From contig NZ_CP059059.1 in the NCBI RefSeq assembly GCF_014217855.1, positions 186,001 through 250,000 of the forward strand: 64,000 bases of DNA. The letters are read 5' to 3'. Within the stretch, counting starts at the first letter, position 1. Each line of letters opens with the position of its first letter. Of this stretch, positions 19,951-28,595 are shown piece after piece. The notes under the pieces are model-generated. The model saw only the letters and a program-made list of their open reading frames with translations, did not search any database and was not told where the DNA came from. The position numbers and the translations under genes were made by a program. Source of the stretch: Synechococcus sp. HK01-R (GTDB lineage: Bacteria; Cyanobacteriota; Cyanobacteriia; PCC-6307; Cyanobiaceae).

Positions 19951-21090
19951 ATGGAGAGCCTGCCCCCAGCCCGTCGCCGTCAGCTGCGCACCTGGGTCCC
20001 CGCACCTGGGAGCGCCAGGCTGCAAGCGCATGGCTCTCAAGCGGAGAGCGACCCACTCCTTGATCTAGCCAGCAACGATTATCTAGGGCTCAACCGACAC
20101 CCCGTTCTGATCGCTGCCGCCCAAGCGGAGCTCGAGCGCAGTGGAGTCGGTGCCGGAGGGTCCCGACTCGTGAGCGGAAGCCGGCCAGTTCATGGCGCAT
20201 TGGAAGCGGAGCTCGCCGACTGGCTGGGGAGGGATCGGGTGCTGCTCTTCCCCAGCGGCTTTCAGGCCAATCTTGCGGCCATTTCCGCCCTGGCGGATCG
20301 CCACTGCACCGTGCTGGCGGATCGCCTGATCCACCACTCCCTGCTGGTCGGGGTGCAGGCCAGCGGCGCACGGTTGAAACGCTTCGCCCACAACGACCTC
20401 AACGCAGTGAAGGAGCTGCTCGAATCCTGCCGAAACAGAAACCCTGACCAACCGCTGCTGGTGGTCACGGAAAGCCTGTTCAGCATGGAGGGCACCAGCC
20501 CAGCCCTGATGGAGCTGACGGCTCTCTGCCGCCAGCACCGGGCGCGCCTGCTGGTGGATGAGGCCCATGCCCTGGGAGTTCTTGGTCCAGCCGGGCGCGG
20601 CCTCGCCTACGGCCTGGAGGGCGTGACGATGATCAGCGGCACGTTTGGCAAAGCGTTCGGAAGCGGCGGTGCCTTCCTGGCCACTGATACCAAGCTGGGG
20701 GAGGTCCTGCTGCAGAGCAGCGGCGCCTTCCGCTACACCACTGCCCTTGCGCCTCCACTGGTCGCTGCAGCATTGGCGGCCCTCAAGCTGATCCGTCACC
20801 ATCCCGACTGGGGTCAGCAACTGGTGGAGAGAAGCATCCTTTGGCGGGACCATCTCCAGGCCGCAGGCTGGCAGCGGCCTAGCGGTTGCGGGCCGATCCT
20901 GCCCCTGATCGTGGGGGCCGACCAGGCGGCACTCGATCGGCAGCATCAACTGGAGAAGGCAGGCCTGCTCACCGTGGCGATCCGCCCTCCCACCGTGCCC
21001 GAGGGAACGGCCCGCCTGCGGCTTGTGCTGCACCGCGACCTCCCCGATGAGACATTGGAGGTACTGCTGAGGGCGCTGGCGGATGGCTGA
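19951..21090 (+). CDS. bioF: 8-amino-7-oxononanoate synthase
   Basis: BioF condenses pimeloyl-ACP with alanine, the first committed ring step in biotin synthesis. The 379-residue PLP enzyme has SNDYLGL near the N-terminus, VDEAHALGVLG (PLP ring contact Asp/His), and the PLP lysine Lys234 in SGTFGKAFGSGGAF. ATG 19951 is the only good start near the family N-terminus, though AAGGAG abuts it unusually closely. The last eight bases overlap the start of bioK, and it heads a tightly packed biotin operon. Confidence 0.96.
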   Translation: MESLPPARRRQLRTWVPAPGSARLQAHGSQAESDPLLDLASNDYLGLNRHPVLIAAAQAELERSGVGAGGSRLVSGSRPVHGALEAELADWLGRDRVLLFPSGFQANLAAISALADRHCTVLADRLIHHSLLVGVQASGARLKRFAHNDLNAVKELLESCRNRNPDQPLLVVTESLFSMEGTSPALMELTALCRQHRARLLVDEAHALGVLGPAGRGLAYGLEGVTMISGTFGKAFGSGGAFLATDTKLGEVLLQSSGAFRYTTALAPPLVAAALAALKLIRHHPDWGQQLVERSILWRDHLQAAGWQRPSGCGPILPLIVGADQAALDRQHQLEKAGLLTVAIRPPTVPEGTARLRLVLHRDLPDETLEVLLRALADG

Positions 21091-21805
21091 TCTGCCGAGG
21101 CAAGAGGTGATCGCCATGCACGGCTGGGGTGGAGACAGCTGCGCTTGGGAGCCCTGGCACCGCCACTTTGACCGCCATGGCTGGCACTGGCAAAGCGGAG
21201 AACGGGGCTATGGCGGACGTCCCCTTAAGCAGCCCCAATGGCATGCCAACAGCGAGCGTCGGGTCCTCATCGGCCATTCCCTCGGCCCTCATCTGGTCCA
21301 AGCGACTGTGCTGTGCCAAGCCACCGATGTGGTGCTTCTAGCCAGCTTCGGGAGATTCATCCCAACAGGTGCCGGAGGCCGCGCCCTGCGAACGGCCCTC
21401 AACGGCATGCATGCAGCCATTGGGACTGAGGGGGAAACCGCCATGCTCACGACCTTTCTCGCCCGGGCTGCCGATCCAGCGAACCCCGATGCACTGCCCA
21501 GCGGCCCCCTAAAGAAAGGTCTTAGCTCCGAAGGCCGAAACCGGTTGCGCCGCGATCTCGAACGGCTCAGCCAGACCATCGGCCTGCCAGACGGCATCCC
21601 CACCCAGGCGAGAGTGCTCGTCGTGGAGGCTGGTGCCGATGCGATCGTCTCGTCAGCCGCCAGTCGCCAATTGCTGCTGGATCTGCAACAGAAACTGCAG
21701 GCCGCTCCTGAACATTGGACCCTGAAGGATGTGGGCCATGCCTTACCAGTTCCTGACCTGGTCTGCAGGGTGCAGCGCTGGCTGGATGGAGCAGCCTCAT
21801 CTTGA
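21083..21805 (+). CDS. bioK: Pimeloyl-ACP methyl ester esterase, BioK type
   Basis: This is an alpha/beta hydrolase of 240 residues with the nucleophile elbow GHSLG (Ser66), an acid candidate at Asp186 (GADAIVS) and a terminal catalytic His219 (DVGHALP). BioK is the cyanobacterial replacement for BioH; it releases pimeloyl-ACP from its methyl ester after elongation. Placement between bioF and bioC is typical for marine Synechococcus and Prochlorococcus. It overlaps bioF by eight bases and bioC by four (TTGA). Confidence 0.9.
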   Translation: MADLPRQEVIAMHGWGGDSCAWEPWHRHFDRHGWHWQSGERGYGGRPLKQPQWHANSERRVLIGHSLGPHLVQATVLCQATDVVLLASFGRFIPTGAGGRALRTALNGMHAAIGTEGETAMLTTFLARAADPANPDALPSGPLKKGLSSEGRNRLRRDLERLSQTIGLPDGIPTQARVLVVEAGADAIVSSAASRQLLLDLQQKLQAAPEHWTLKDVGHALPVPDLVCRVQRWLDGAASS

Positions 21806-22563
21806 GGGATTCGCCCCACTGGCAGCAGGACGTGCTGCATGAATTCAGCCGGGCGGCGCCGTCCTATGACGCCCACGCACGGCTGCAGCGGGCTGTCGCC
21901 TGGCGTCTGGCGGCGCTCTGCCAGCGCCTCCCGATTCGCCGCGGCTTATGGGTGGATCTGGGTTCCGGCACCGGACTGCTTGCGGAGGCCCTGGAGGCCC
22001 TTCATCCCGGACAGCGACTCACCCGACTTGATGGGAGCCAGGCGATGCTGACCATGCAGCCGGCCGGAAGCGCCACCCTGCTGTGGCGCCTTCAGGACGG
22101 ACTGCCCCCTTGGCAAGAGCCACCGCGGTTGTTGGCTTCCAGCTTTTGTCTTCACTGGCTTGAGCAGCCCGATCTGCAGCTGGTGCACTGGTACAGGGCC
22201 CTCGCCCCTGGCGACTGGCTGGCGGTTGCCCTGCCCGTGGAGGGCAGCTTTCCCCAGTGGCACGCAGCGGCAAGAGTGAGTGGGGAGCGCTGCTCAGCTC
22301 ACACCTTCCCCAACCCGCAGGATTTGGTCGCCAACCTGCCAGTCGAGGCGATTCAGCACAACAGGTGCTACCGCTTTAGCCAGCAGGCCTCCAGCGCCGT
22401 TTCGCTGCTTCGGCCCATGCGCCAAATCGGCGCCGGCAGCTCCCCCTGCACTCCCCTGGGGGTGGGCGGCTGGCGCCGCCTCGAACGGTGCTGGCCGGAC
22501 CGCAACTCCAATGGCCAGATCAGACTCACCTGGTTGATCCAGATCCTGCTGCTCCGGCGATGA
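21802..22563 (+). CDS. bioC: Malonyl-ACP O-methyltransferase
   Basis: BioC methylates malonyl-ACP so that fatty acid synthase can build the pimelate chain. The 253-residue protein has SAM motif I VDLGSGTGLLAEAL and a BioC-like N-terminus (HEFSRAAPSYDAHARLQ). The start is TTG 21802, coupled to the bioK stop by TTGA; the conserved region begins only about 15 residues later, so this placement is good. It ends in an ATGA overlap with bioD. Confidence 0.94.
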   Translation: MRDSPHWQQDVLHEFSRAAPSYDAHARLQRAVAWRLAALCQRLPIRRGLWVDLGSGTGLLAEALEALHPGQRLTRLDGSQAMLTMQPAGSATLLWRLQDGLPPWQEPPRLLASSFCLHWLEQPDLQLVHWYRALAPGDWLAVALPVEGSFPQWHAAARVSGERCSAHTFPNPQDLVANLPVEAIQHNRCYRFSQQASSAVSLLRPMRQIGAGSSPCTPLGVGGWRRLERCWPDRNSNGQIRLTWLIQILLLRR

Positions 22564-23237
22564 CTGAACGCCCTTGCCCAGGCCCCCGTCTGGTGGTCTG
22601 CGGCACCGACACCGACGTGGGCAAGACAGTAGTGAGCGCCCTGCTGGTGCAGGGACTGGAAGCCCGCTACTGGAAACCGGTGCAAAGCGGCCTGGAGCAG
22701 GGCGGTGATCGCGACTGGTTGGTGAACCTGCTGCACCTTCCGCCGGAGCGCTGGCTGCCAGAGGCCTACGCCTTTCAGGCCCCTGTCTCTCCCCACTGGG
22801 CCGCGGAGATGGAGAACCAAGAGATCGATCCCGAACGGCTGTCCCCCCCGAACCAAGACCAATGTCCGCTGGTCATCGAAACCGCCGGTGGTCTTCATGT
22901 GCCACTCACACGCACATGGCGACAAATCGACCAGCTGGAACGCTGGCAGTTACCTGTGCTGCTGGTGGCCCGCAGCGGCCTGGGCACTCTCAACCACTCC
23001 TTGCTCAGCCTGGAGGCCCTCAACCGACGGAGCATTCCGGTGTTGGGACTCATCCTCAACGGCCCAATCCATCCCGATAACCCCCGCACCCTGGAGGAGC
23101 TAGCCGGGGTGCCTGTACTGGCCCAGTTACCCCCATTAGCACCGCTGAATGCCCAGGCCCTGGCGGAGCAATGGCGCATTCAGGGACTGGGCCCTAAGTT
23201 CGAACGGATTCTTAATGAGCAGGACTGCCCCCAATGA
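22560..23237 (+). CDS. bioD: Dethiobiotin synthetase
   Basis: BioD closes the ureido ring of dethiobiotin using CO2 and ATP. The 225-residue P-loop protein begins with a modified Walker A GTDTDVGKT, then WKPVQSG (substrate lysine), and IETAGGLHVPL as the Mg-binding region. ATG 22560 overlaps the bioC stop by four bases. The ATP-binding C-terminal part is short but intact. bioA, often next in this operon, does not follow here. Confidence 0.95.
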   Translation: MTERPCPGPRLVVCGTDTDVGKTVVSALLVQGLEARYWKPVQSGLEQGGDRDWLVNLLHLPPERWLPEAYAFQAPVSPHWAAEMENQEIDPERLSPPNQDQCPLVIETAGGLHVPLTRTWRQIDQLERWQLPVLLVARSGLGTLNHSLLSLEALNRRSIPVLGLILNGPIHPDNPRTLEELAGVPVLAQLPPLAPLNAQALAEQWRIQGLGPKFERILNEQDCPQ

Positions 23238-23389
23238 CGAGCCGCCAGACCTGGGCCACTGCTGCCGTGATCCTGCTCTGCGGAGGCATTCTGGTGCTGT
23301 TCACCGATGTGGAAGTCGGCATCGTTCGCTGGTTCAACTGCGGCCCTCTCTCCACGCCATCAGAAGACCGAAGCGAAGTCTGCCGCTGA
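23234..23389 (+). CDS. 51-residue membrane protein at the end of the bio operon
   Basis: The ATG at 23234 overlaps the bioD stop (ATGA). The product has one membrane segment (WATAAVILLCGGILVLF, about 7-23), then a short tail with two cysteines (FNCGPLSTP, EVCR). Translational coupling to bioD supports it as a real gene. I recognise no family, and a biotin-related role is only suggested by position. Confidence 0.65.
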   Translation: MTSRQTWATAAVILLCGGILVLFTDVEVGIVRWFNCGPLSTPSEDRSEVCR

Positions 23390-23425
23390 ATCCAGCCGGG
23401 AATCAGAGATCTCCCGAGGCCACCC

Positions 23426-23731
23426 TCAACCGAGGGGCCGAGAGCGCAAGGGACACAGTCCGTTGCGAAGAGCGACATGACGCACGGCCAGAGCCAGAGG
23501 CCACCCCTGTCGCAACTGCTCGTGGATCTGATCGATCTGACAAGGAGACCACCCGCCCATCTCGAGGCGCACCTTGATCGAGGGCCATCCACCCTCGAAG
23601 AACATCTGCCGTGTTCCGCAGGCGCGGGAGTCGAGACTGCGATTGAAAACTGCACAACGCCTGCCTGAGTCGGACCGAGGCGAATCGATAAAACGATTGG
23701 ATCGTCTAGTCGTTGTCTGTGCTGTGGCCAT
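23426..23731 (-). CDS. Hypothetical protein, 101 residues
   Basis: The open frame from ATG 23731 codes a basic protein with CGTRQMFFEGGWPSIKVRLE and MGGWSPCQIDQIHEQLRQGW, which look like genuine protein, whereas the ends are arginine-rich and less convincing. GAGG lies about ten bases before the ATG. It follows the DUF3143 gene on the same strand with a 40-base gap. Another reading frame is also open across part of it, so the call is moderate. Confidence 0.5.
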   Translation of the reverse strand: MATAQTTTRRSNRFIDSPRSDSGRRCAVFNRSLDSRACGTRQMFFEGGWPSIKVRLEMGGWSPCQIDQIHEQLRQGWPLALAVRHVALRNGLCPLRSRPLG

Positions 23732-23771
23732 GGTGGGAGGCCTCAACGTCATCTCCATCATGGCGCTCCCT

Positions 23772-24038
23772 TCAAGGACCGGCCCTCATGGCCGCCTCGA
23801 CATCCAGACGAGACAAGCCGTAGGAAAACCTGCGCTGAGCGTCCTGCCCCGGAGACTGCCAGCTCACCCAAAGCTCCTCCTGGTCAAGACGAATCTCGGC
23901 AGACCAATCAGGCTGCGTCCAACACCAAAGACAGGGGTCTTCCTCACTGCGTAGGGCCCCAAGCCCCTCAAGCCAGAGCTCAAGGGAGCGAAGGGAGTGC
24001 TGATTGAGCGGCGTCTGGCCCGGGGGCAGGGAGGACAT
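23772..24038 (-). CDS. DUF3143 family protein
   Basis: This 88-residue protein matches the cyanobacterial DUF3143 pattern: [20 protein letters not shown], a tryptophan-rich core (PCLWCWTQPDW), LDQEELWVSW and SYGLSRLDVEAAM near the end. Its function is not known. The ATG at 24038 lies inside the 3' end of the J-domain gene (59-base overlap on the same strand), so the two are probably translated together. Confidence 0.8.
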   Translation of the reverse strand: MSSLPPGQTPLNQHSLRSLELWLEGLGALRSEEDPCLWCWTQPDWSAEIRLDQEELWVSWQSPGQDAQRRFSYGLSRLDVEAAMRAGP

Positions 24039-24501
24039 CACTGCGGGAGGACTCTGAATCAGACCAAGTCTGCTCCTGCAGCATCCAGCTGGGCGCGACC
24101 TGCAGCTGCACCCCCCGACGCCATCCCATCCCAAGGCCAAGCACGAGACAGAGCAGCAGAGCCCCAAGCAGCAGCACGATCGACAACCACTCGCCCCCGG
24201 AGAGAGGACGTCGCTCACCGATCCGCCCCCATCCAGCCCCTGAAGCCGATGCCGTTACGCGTTGCACAGGGGCGACTGGTTCCTGCAATCCGGCGTCGTA
24301 ACAGGCGCGGCGGCGGGGATCTGCCAGCTGCGCATAGGCCTCGCATAGCTGCTGAAACTCGCGGGAGGCCTGCTCCGCAGGCAACTGGGTGGTGTCAGGG
24401 TGCAGCGCCTTGCTTCGACGACGAAAAGCCTGACGAAGACCGCTTGCATCCACTCCTGGATCAACCCCCAGCAGGTCGTAGAGGGTCCGGTTCTCAGCCA
24501 C
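23980..24501 (-). CDS. J-domain protein with one membrane segment
   Basis: Residues 7-70 form a DnaJ domain ([20 protein letters not shown]) with the HPD tripeptide in ALHPDTTQ, which stimulates Hsp70 ATPase. A linker leads to one membrane helix ([19 protein letters not shown]) and a short C-terminal tail. It has no zinc finger or DnaJ C-terminal domain, so it is probably a membrane-bound co-chaperone. The start is GTG 24501. It is divergent from rsmG. Confidence 0.88.
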   Translation of the reverse strand: MAENRTLYDLLGVDPGVDASGLRQAFRRRSKALHPDTTQLPAEQASREFQQLCEAYAQLADPRRRACYDAGLQEPVAPVQRVTASASGAGWGRIGERRPLSGGEWLSIVLLLGALLLCLVLGLGMGWRRGVQLQVAPSWMLQEQTWSDSESSRSDVLPAPGPDAAQSALPSLP

Positions 24502-24559
24502 GGGCGCACCGGGTCATCCTCGAGGAGGCATCCTAGGGAGAACCAACGGTCGGATCTCG

Positions 24560-25312
24560 ATGCCGAACCCGTCCCGTTTCGATCGACCGGAACAGGATCT
24601 CTGGGAGGCCCTGGGCTGGACACCTTCAGCCCGACAACTGGAGCAGTTCATCCGGCTGCAGCAGGAGCTGAAGGAATGGAACAGCAGGGTGAACCTGACC
24701 CGACTGCTCGAAGGAGCTGATTTTTGGATTGCTCAGGTCTTTGACAGTCTCTGGCCCCTCCAAAGGGAACTGCAGACGCCAGATGCGCCCCTGGACTGCA
24801 TCGATGTGGGCACCGGCGGGGGGTTTCCTGGACTGGCCGTCGCCATCGCCCTCCCCGGCGCCCGGCTCACACTCGTGGATTCCGTCGGTCGCAAGACCTC
24901 AGCGGTGCTGGCGATGGCCCGCAGCCTCGAGCTTGCTGATCGCGTCCAAGTACGCACGGAACGGATCGAACGCACCGGCCAAGATCCACACTGCCGTGGC
25001 CAGTTCGATCGAGCCATGGCCCGTGCCGTGGCCTCAGCTCCTGTGGTTGCCGAATACCTGGTTCCCCTCCTGCGAGAGGAAGGGGAGGCCCTGCTGTATC
25101 GCGGTCGCTGGACGCCGGAGGATGAGCTGCAGCTTCAGGGCGCCCTCAAGCCCCTTCGGGCGAACCTTGCGGAACGTCAGCACTGCGAGCTGCCAGCCGA
25201 CAAAGGGCCGCGCCATCTATTGCGTCTACGTCCCCAGGCCAGATGCCCTGCCACCTACCCAAGAGCCATCGGGATACCGGCCAAACTGCCCTTGGGTCTC
25301 GACCTGAACTAG
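24560..25312 (+). CDS. rsmG: 16S rRNA (guanine527-N7)-methyltransferase
   Basis: RsmG (GidB) makes m7G527 in the 530 loop of 16S rRNA. The 250-residue protein has [20 protein letters not shown] near the N-terminus, SAM motif [29 protein letters not shown] and [15 protein letters not shown] 24560 is used. It ends with a four-base convergent overlap with the aldo/keto reductase gene. Confidence 0.95.
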   Translation: MPNPSRFDRPEQDLWEALGWTPSARQLEQFIRLQQELKEWNSRVNLTRLLEGADFWIAQVFDSLWPLQRELQTPDAPLDCIDVGTGGGFPGLAVAIALPGARLTLVDSVGRKTSAVLAMARSLELADRVQVRTERIERTGQDPHCRGQFDRAMARAVASAPVVAEYLVPLLREEGEALLYRGRWTPEDELQLQGALKPLRANLAERQHCELPADKGPRHLLRLRPQARCPATYPRAIGIPAKLPLGLDLN

Positions 25313-26514
25313 GCGCTCGATAGACGCTGCTGCTCCGCTCCACCCACCCGCGCTCGTAAGGAACGAAGAATCGCGGGGATCTGCGTCGCCCAGGGGCTGG
25401 CACCCAAAACGCTCAGCAGCTCGGCTTCCGACACCTGCTGGTCAAGGGGGTCAGCATTGGCGCCAGGAAACCAATGGCTGGCTTTGCCGAGCAATCCGTA
25501 TCGGGCTCTGGCGTAACCCTCAAGGCCCCAGGCTTCCACCAGTCCATGGAGCCAGAGCAGCACCTCCAGATTGATCTCTCCGGGTGTGTCCTCCCAGCTG
25601 GGAAGGCCCTGGCGCCAGCTGCACAACCAAGGCTCACCCAGGGCTTCCTTGGCCGCTCGCTCCAGATGCTGCTCCACAGGGGGCACGAGTTCAGAAGCCC
25701 TGTCCAGCAGCGACACGGCCTCGAGATGTAGATCAAGGTCTTCCGGTCGTGCGGCCCCGACGCTGATGGTGTGCACGCGTGGATCCCTCAGGCAAAAGAG
25801 GTCGTTGAAGACGATCGGATGCAAGGGCGCACAGAGCTCCTGCATCGGCACGGAAGGGGTGTGCAGATGTCCTCCCTTGTCGGTGGGACTGATGATGAAC
25901 ACCCCCATGTCATGGTCCGCCGCCGCTGCAATCGCCGCTTCGTTGTCCTGGCGAATGAAATACCAGTGCAAATTCACGTAATCAAAGGCGTCACTGGCGA
26001 TCGCTTCCTCGATCAGCGGCGTGGGTCCATGGGTGGAGAAGCCGACATGGCCGATCCGGCCATCGCGCTGCCAACGGTGCACAACCTCAAGGCAGCCACC
26101 AGGACGCAGGGCTTGCGCGAGGTGTTCCGAACGGTTGATGCCATGGATGGAGAGGAGGTCAATGCGTCGTCCTCCGAGGCGCTCCGCACTCAGTCGGAGC
26201 TCAGCTTCGAAAACCTCTGGATCGTCATGGGGCGGCACCTTGGTCTGAAGAAGGCGGCTCCGATCCGGCACCCTGTCGAGCGCCCAGCCCAGCTGGCGCT
26301 CGGAACTGCCGTAATGACGAGCGGTTTCCACATGATGCAAGCCACAGGCGACGGCACGCTCCAAGGTGGCCTCGAGTTGTCGCTGAGACTCAGCGGTGAT
26401 CGCATCAGCCTCAAGATCAGTCCAGCTCTGCTGAAAACGCATCCCTCCAAGAGAGAGAATCGGGATCGGTAGTTCGGTCCGCCCGAACCGTCGCGTCGGC
26501 AGCGCAGCGCTCAT
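25309..26514 (-). CDS. Aldo/keto reductase with degenerate C-terminal ferredoxin-like region
   Basis: This 401-residue TIM-barrel protein belongs to the COG1453-like aldo/keto reductases: [20 protein letters not shown] (Glu where Asp is usual, then Tyr), QTKVPP (Lys) and LSIHGIN (His). Relatives often end in a [4Fe-4S] domain with CxxCxxC and CP. Here the matching segment ([22 protein letters not shown]) keeps only one cysteine. Its ATG overlaps the stop of a separate ferredoxin gene (ATGA), so the partner may be supplied in trans. The substrate is unknown. Confidence 0.88.
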   Translation of the reverse strand: MSAALPTRRFGRTELPIPILSLGGMRFQQSWTDLEADAITAESQRQLEATLERAVACGLHHVETARHYGSSERQLGWALDRVPDRSRLLQTKVPPHDDPEVFEAELRLSAERLGGRRIDLLSIHGINRSEHLAQALRPGGCLEVVHRWQRDGRIGHVGFSTHGPTPLIEEAIASDAFDYVNLHWYFIRQDNEAAIAAAADHDMGVFIISPTDKGGHLHTPSVPMQELCAPLHPIVFNDLFCLRDPRVHTISVGAARPEDLDLHLEAVSLLDRASELVPPVEQHLERAAKEALGEPWLCSWRQGLPSWEDTPGEINLEVLLWLHGLVEAWGLEGYARARYGLLGKASHWFPGANADPLDQQVSEAELLSVLGASPWATQIPAILRSLRARVGGAEQQRLSSA

Positions 26515-26912
26515 GGGCCTGAAGATCGGGGCAACTGCCGTCGGGGCCTGGCTGGAGAAGGAAGCCCTAGGGGAAGCAGTTCCGTTGCCTCAAGGCGGGC
26601 CCGCAGACCATCGAGCTCCTCAAAGCCAACCCAGTGAATGCAATCCACTGGGCAGGTCTCAATCGCCTCCTGGATCCGTTCCGTGCTGTCGCCGTCCTGT
26701 CGAATCGCACGGGATCGGCCCAGTCGGGGCTCGATCGAGAAAGTGTTCGACGCCACATGGGCGCAGTAACGACAGCCGATACAAACGGCCTCATCCACCC
26801 ACACAGCACGCTCGCGCAACGCCCCTCCGAGAAGAGGCTCATCACCACTGCGCTGATCGCCACCGTCAACGGTGGCGCGATAGGCCGCAGAGGGGTCAAA
26901 GGGCAATGACAC
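26511..26912 (-). CDS. Single-cluster [4Fe-4S] ferredoxin-like protein
   Basis: This 133-residue protein has the motif C44-IG-C47-RY-C50, then TC87PVDC91 about 36 residues later, enough for one [4Fe-4S] cluster of the cyanobacterial and plant-type single-cluster ferredoxins. The first 35 residues and the proline/arginine-rich tail are not conserved-looking. The start is GTG 26912. It overlaps the aldo/keto reductase start by four bases and follows ycf35 by 18 bases, so the three are probably one transcript. Confidence 0.87.
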   Translation of the reverse strand: MSLPFDPSAAYRATVDGGDQRSGDEPLLGGALRERAVWVDEAVCIGCRYCAHVASNTFSIEPRLGRSRAIRQDGDSTERIQEAIETCPVDCIHWVGFEELDGLRARLEATELLPLGLPSPARPRRQLPRSSGP

Positions 26913-26930
26913 GCCGCAACAGGAAAGGAA

Positions 26931-27323
26931 TCAGGCGTCCCAGCGGGTCACCACCAACTCAATCGATCCATCCTGAGTGGTCGTTTGCTCACTCAGCGCA
27001 AAACCTTCCTCAACACTGGCGCTGAGCACGGTGTGAAGGGCATAGCGCTGGGTCAGGCGCTGGAGAAAGCGCTCAACGGGAATGGGCTGGCGCCAGAGGT
27101 CGAGATCGGTCACCAGCTCGTAGCTGCCGGTTGAAGCATTCCAACGAAAGCCCAAGTCAGAGCCTTCGGTCATCTTGACCGCCAAATCAGCATCAACGGT
27201 CTGACCGCGGTAACCGCGCACAGGGCGGGAGCCCGACTCGGGCTCGTAGCCAAGATCGCGAAGCGCAGCCATCAGCGGATCGCGCTGACGAAGCTCCGTA
27301 CGAACCGTGCTGAAGTGAGACAT
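26931..27323 (-). CDS. ycf35: Ycf35 / DUF1257 protein
   Basis: This 130-residue DUF1257 protein is widespread in cyanobacteria and red algal plastids; its molecular role is not established. It begins MSHFSTVRTELRQRDPLMAAL and shows RGYRGQTVDADLAVKM and SDLGFRWNASTGSYELVTDL, both conserved family blocks. Its ATG overlaps the DUF2997 stop by one base (TGATG). Confidence 0.92.
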   Translation of the reverse strand: MSHFSTVRTELRQRDPLMAALRDLGYEPESGSRPVRGYRGQTVDADLAVKMTEGSDLGFRWNASTGSYELVTDLDLWRQPIPVERFLQRLTQRYALHTVLSASVEEGFALSEQTTTQDGSIELVVTRWDA

Positions 27324-27526
27324 CAGAGTTGCTCAACGGGAAGAGGTTGGGTCTGTGCCGCCTGGGTGCCATAGGCCTCACTGGTGGCTTCGCGGCGCTC
27401 GACAGAACCGAGAGCTGCTTCCAATCGCTCAGTCAGACCGAGGCAGGCTTCACCTTCAACGCCTTCAACACGCTCCTCAACCCGTCCGTCAGGACGAATG
27501 CGGAAACGGAGTGTGCGCTGGGGCAT
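27323..27526 (-). CDS. DUF2997 family small protein
   Basis: This 67-residue protein beginning MPQRTLRFRIRPDGRVEERV, followed by EGEACLGLTERLEAALG, fits DUF2997, which is commonly paired with Ycf35. The family's function is unknown. ATG 27526 is preferred; a start seven codons upstream adds no conserved sequence. Tight coupling to ycf35 suggests the two products work together. Confidence 0.88.
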   Translation of the reverse strand: MPQRTLRFRIRPDGRVEERVEGVEGEACLGLTERLEAALGSVERREATSEAYGTQAAQTQPLPVEQL

Positions 27527-27613
27527 TCGCCTCAACCATGGAGACAAGAATGCTAGGCAACGTGCCTGGCGACTGACGGGCGACTGTTACAGGCCGCTGT
27601 AGCTCCCAATGAC

Positions 27614-28420
27614 TCAGAGCAGACCTTCATCCACCAAGGTCTGCAGGCGCTCCAGAATCTCGGGGTTTTCGAGTTGCTCCAGAGCCGTCCTGGCCTCATC
27701 GCGGACGGAAGTTTCCTGATCATGGAGCAAGGCGTTCACGAACGCTTCGATCACATCAGCCCGACGCGGCTCAACGAGCTGCTCCACAAGGCGACCGAGC
27801 GCCCAGATGCAGTTACTCCGGACCACAGGCTCACTATCGATCCGCAGGCTGATCAGGAGCTGTCCTGCAGCAAGATCCGCTTTCACAGGGGAGGTCATTC
27901 CAGCTTCAGCCAAGGCCACGGTCGCCCAGAGCCGGACGGAGGCCACATCCACCTGCAACGAGCGGATCAGGGGGTTAAGGACCGGGGCATCGGGGTAATT
28001 GCCCAGGCTCCAGGCTGCCGCTTTGCGGACATACGCAATGCTGTCGACCTGGAGCAGCTGCAGGAGCGGCTCAACTGCGGAAGGGGAGGGGTTGCGGCCA
28101 AGCGCGTAGACCGCGCTCATCCGCACAACTGGACAGGCCTGGCTGAGCAGAGGCAGCAACAGGGGGACGGCTCGGGGGTCGCGGTGCTCACAGAACACGC
28201 GTAAGCCTTGAAGACGTTCTTCATGGCCTTGCTGCAACCAGGCCAGCCCCTGATCACATTCACGGGCGGCATGGAGCGCTTCATCCTGCGGATCATCGAG
28301 ATCAATCTCGTCGAGAGGATCGCCGAGCAGCTCTGCAGCCAGTTCACGGGAAAGCACATCAGGATCGATGGCCAGGTTGACCAGGCCCTCATCACCGTCT
28401 GGAGTGAATCGCTCGCTCAT
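27614..28420 (-). CDS. HEAT-repeat protein (PBS-lyase-like repeats)
   Basis: This 268-residue alpha-helical repeat protein has at least four HEAT-like units (VPLLLPLLSQACPVVRMSAV, YVRKAAAWSLGNYP, VRLWATVALAEAG, VVRSNCIWALGRL), with an acidic N-terminus (DEIDLDDPQDEAL). Such repeats occur in bilin lyases (CpcE/F) but also in many scaffolds; without the lyase partner I do not call it a lyase. ATG 28420 gives MSERFTPDG. A protein-interaction role is likely. Confidence 0.85.
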   Translation of the reverse strand: MSERFTPDGDEGLVNLAIDPDVLSRELAAELLGDPLDEIDLDDPQDEALHAARECDQGLAWLQQGHEERLQGLRVFCEHRDPRAVPLLLPLLSQACPVVRMSAVYALGRNPSPSAVEPLLQLLQVDSIAYVRKAAAWSLGNYPDAPVLNPLIRSLQVDVASVRLWATVALAEAGMTSPVKADLAAGQLLISLRIDSEPVVRSNCIWALGRLVEQLVEPRRADVIEAFVNALLHDQETSVRDEARTALEQLENPEILERLQTLVDEGLL

Positions 28421-28436
28421 GGCGCCGATCGTACGC

Positions 28437-28583
28437 TCAGCCCACCGGAGCCGGGGCCAGCATGTCACCCGGCAGCCAGATGCGCGCACTGACGGCGAAC
28501 AAAGCCAAGGCGAACAAGCCCACGATCATCAGGGGCAGCAGGGTGGTGCGAAAGAAACTCACGGAACAAACGCTTTCGGCCAT
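28437..28583 (-). CDS. 48-residue single-pass membrane protein
   Basis: Between the SSS symporter stop and the HEAT-repeat gene, on the same strand, an open frame from ATG 28583 codes a protein with one strong membrane helix (LLPLMIVGLFALALFAV, about 15-31), then SARIWLPGDMLAPAPVG. It fits the gap closely (12 bases after one neighbour, 16 before the other). I recognise no function, but the helix followed by an Ala/Pro tail looks like a conserved small membrane protein, not chance. Confidence 0.7.
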   Translation of the reverse strand: MAESVCSVSFFRTTLLPLMIVGLFALALFAVSARIWLPGDMLAPAPVG

Positions 28584-28595
28584 TCTGGGTGGCGA

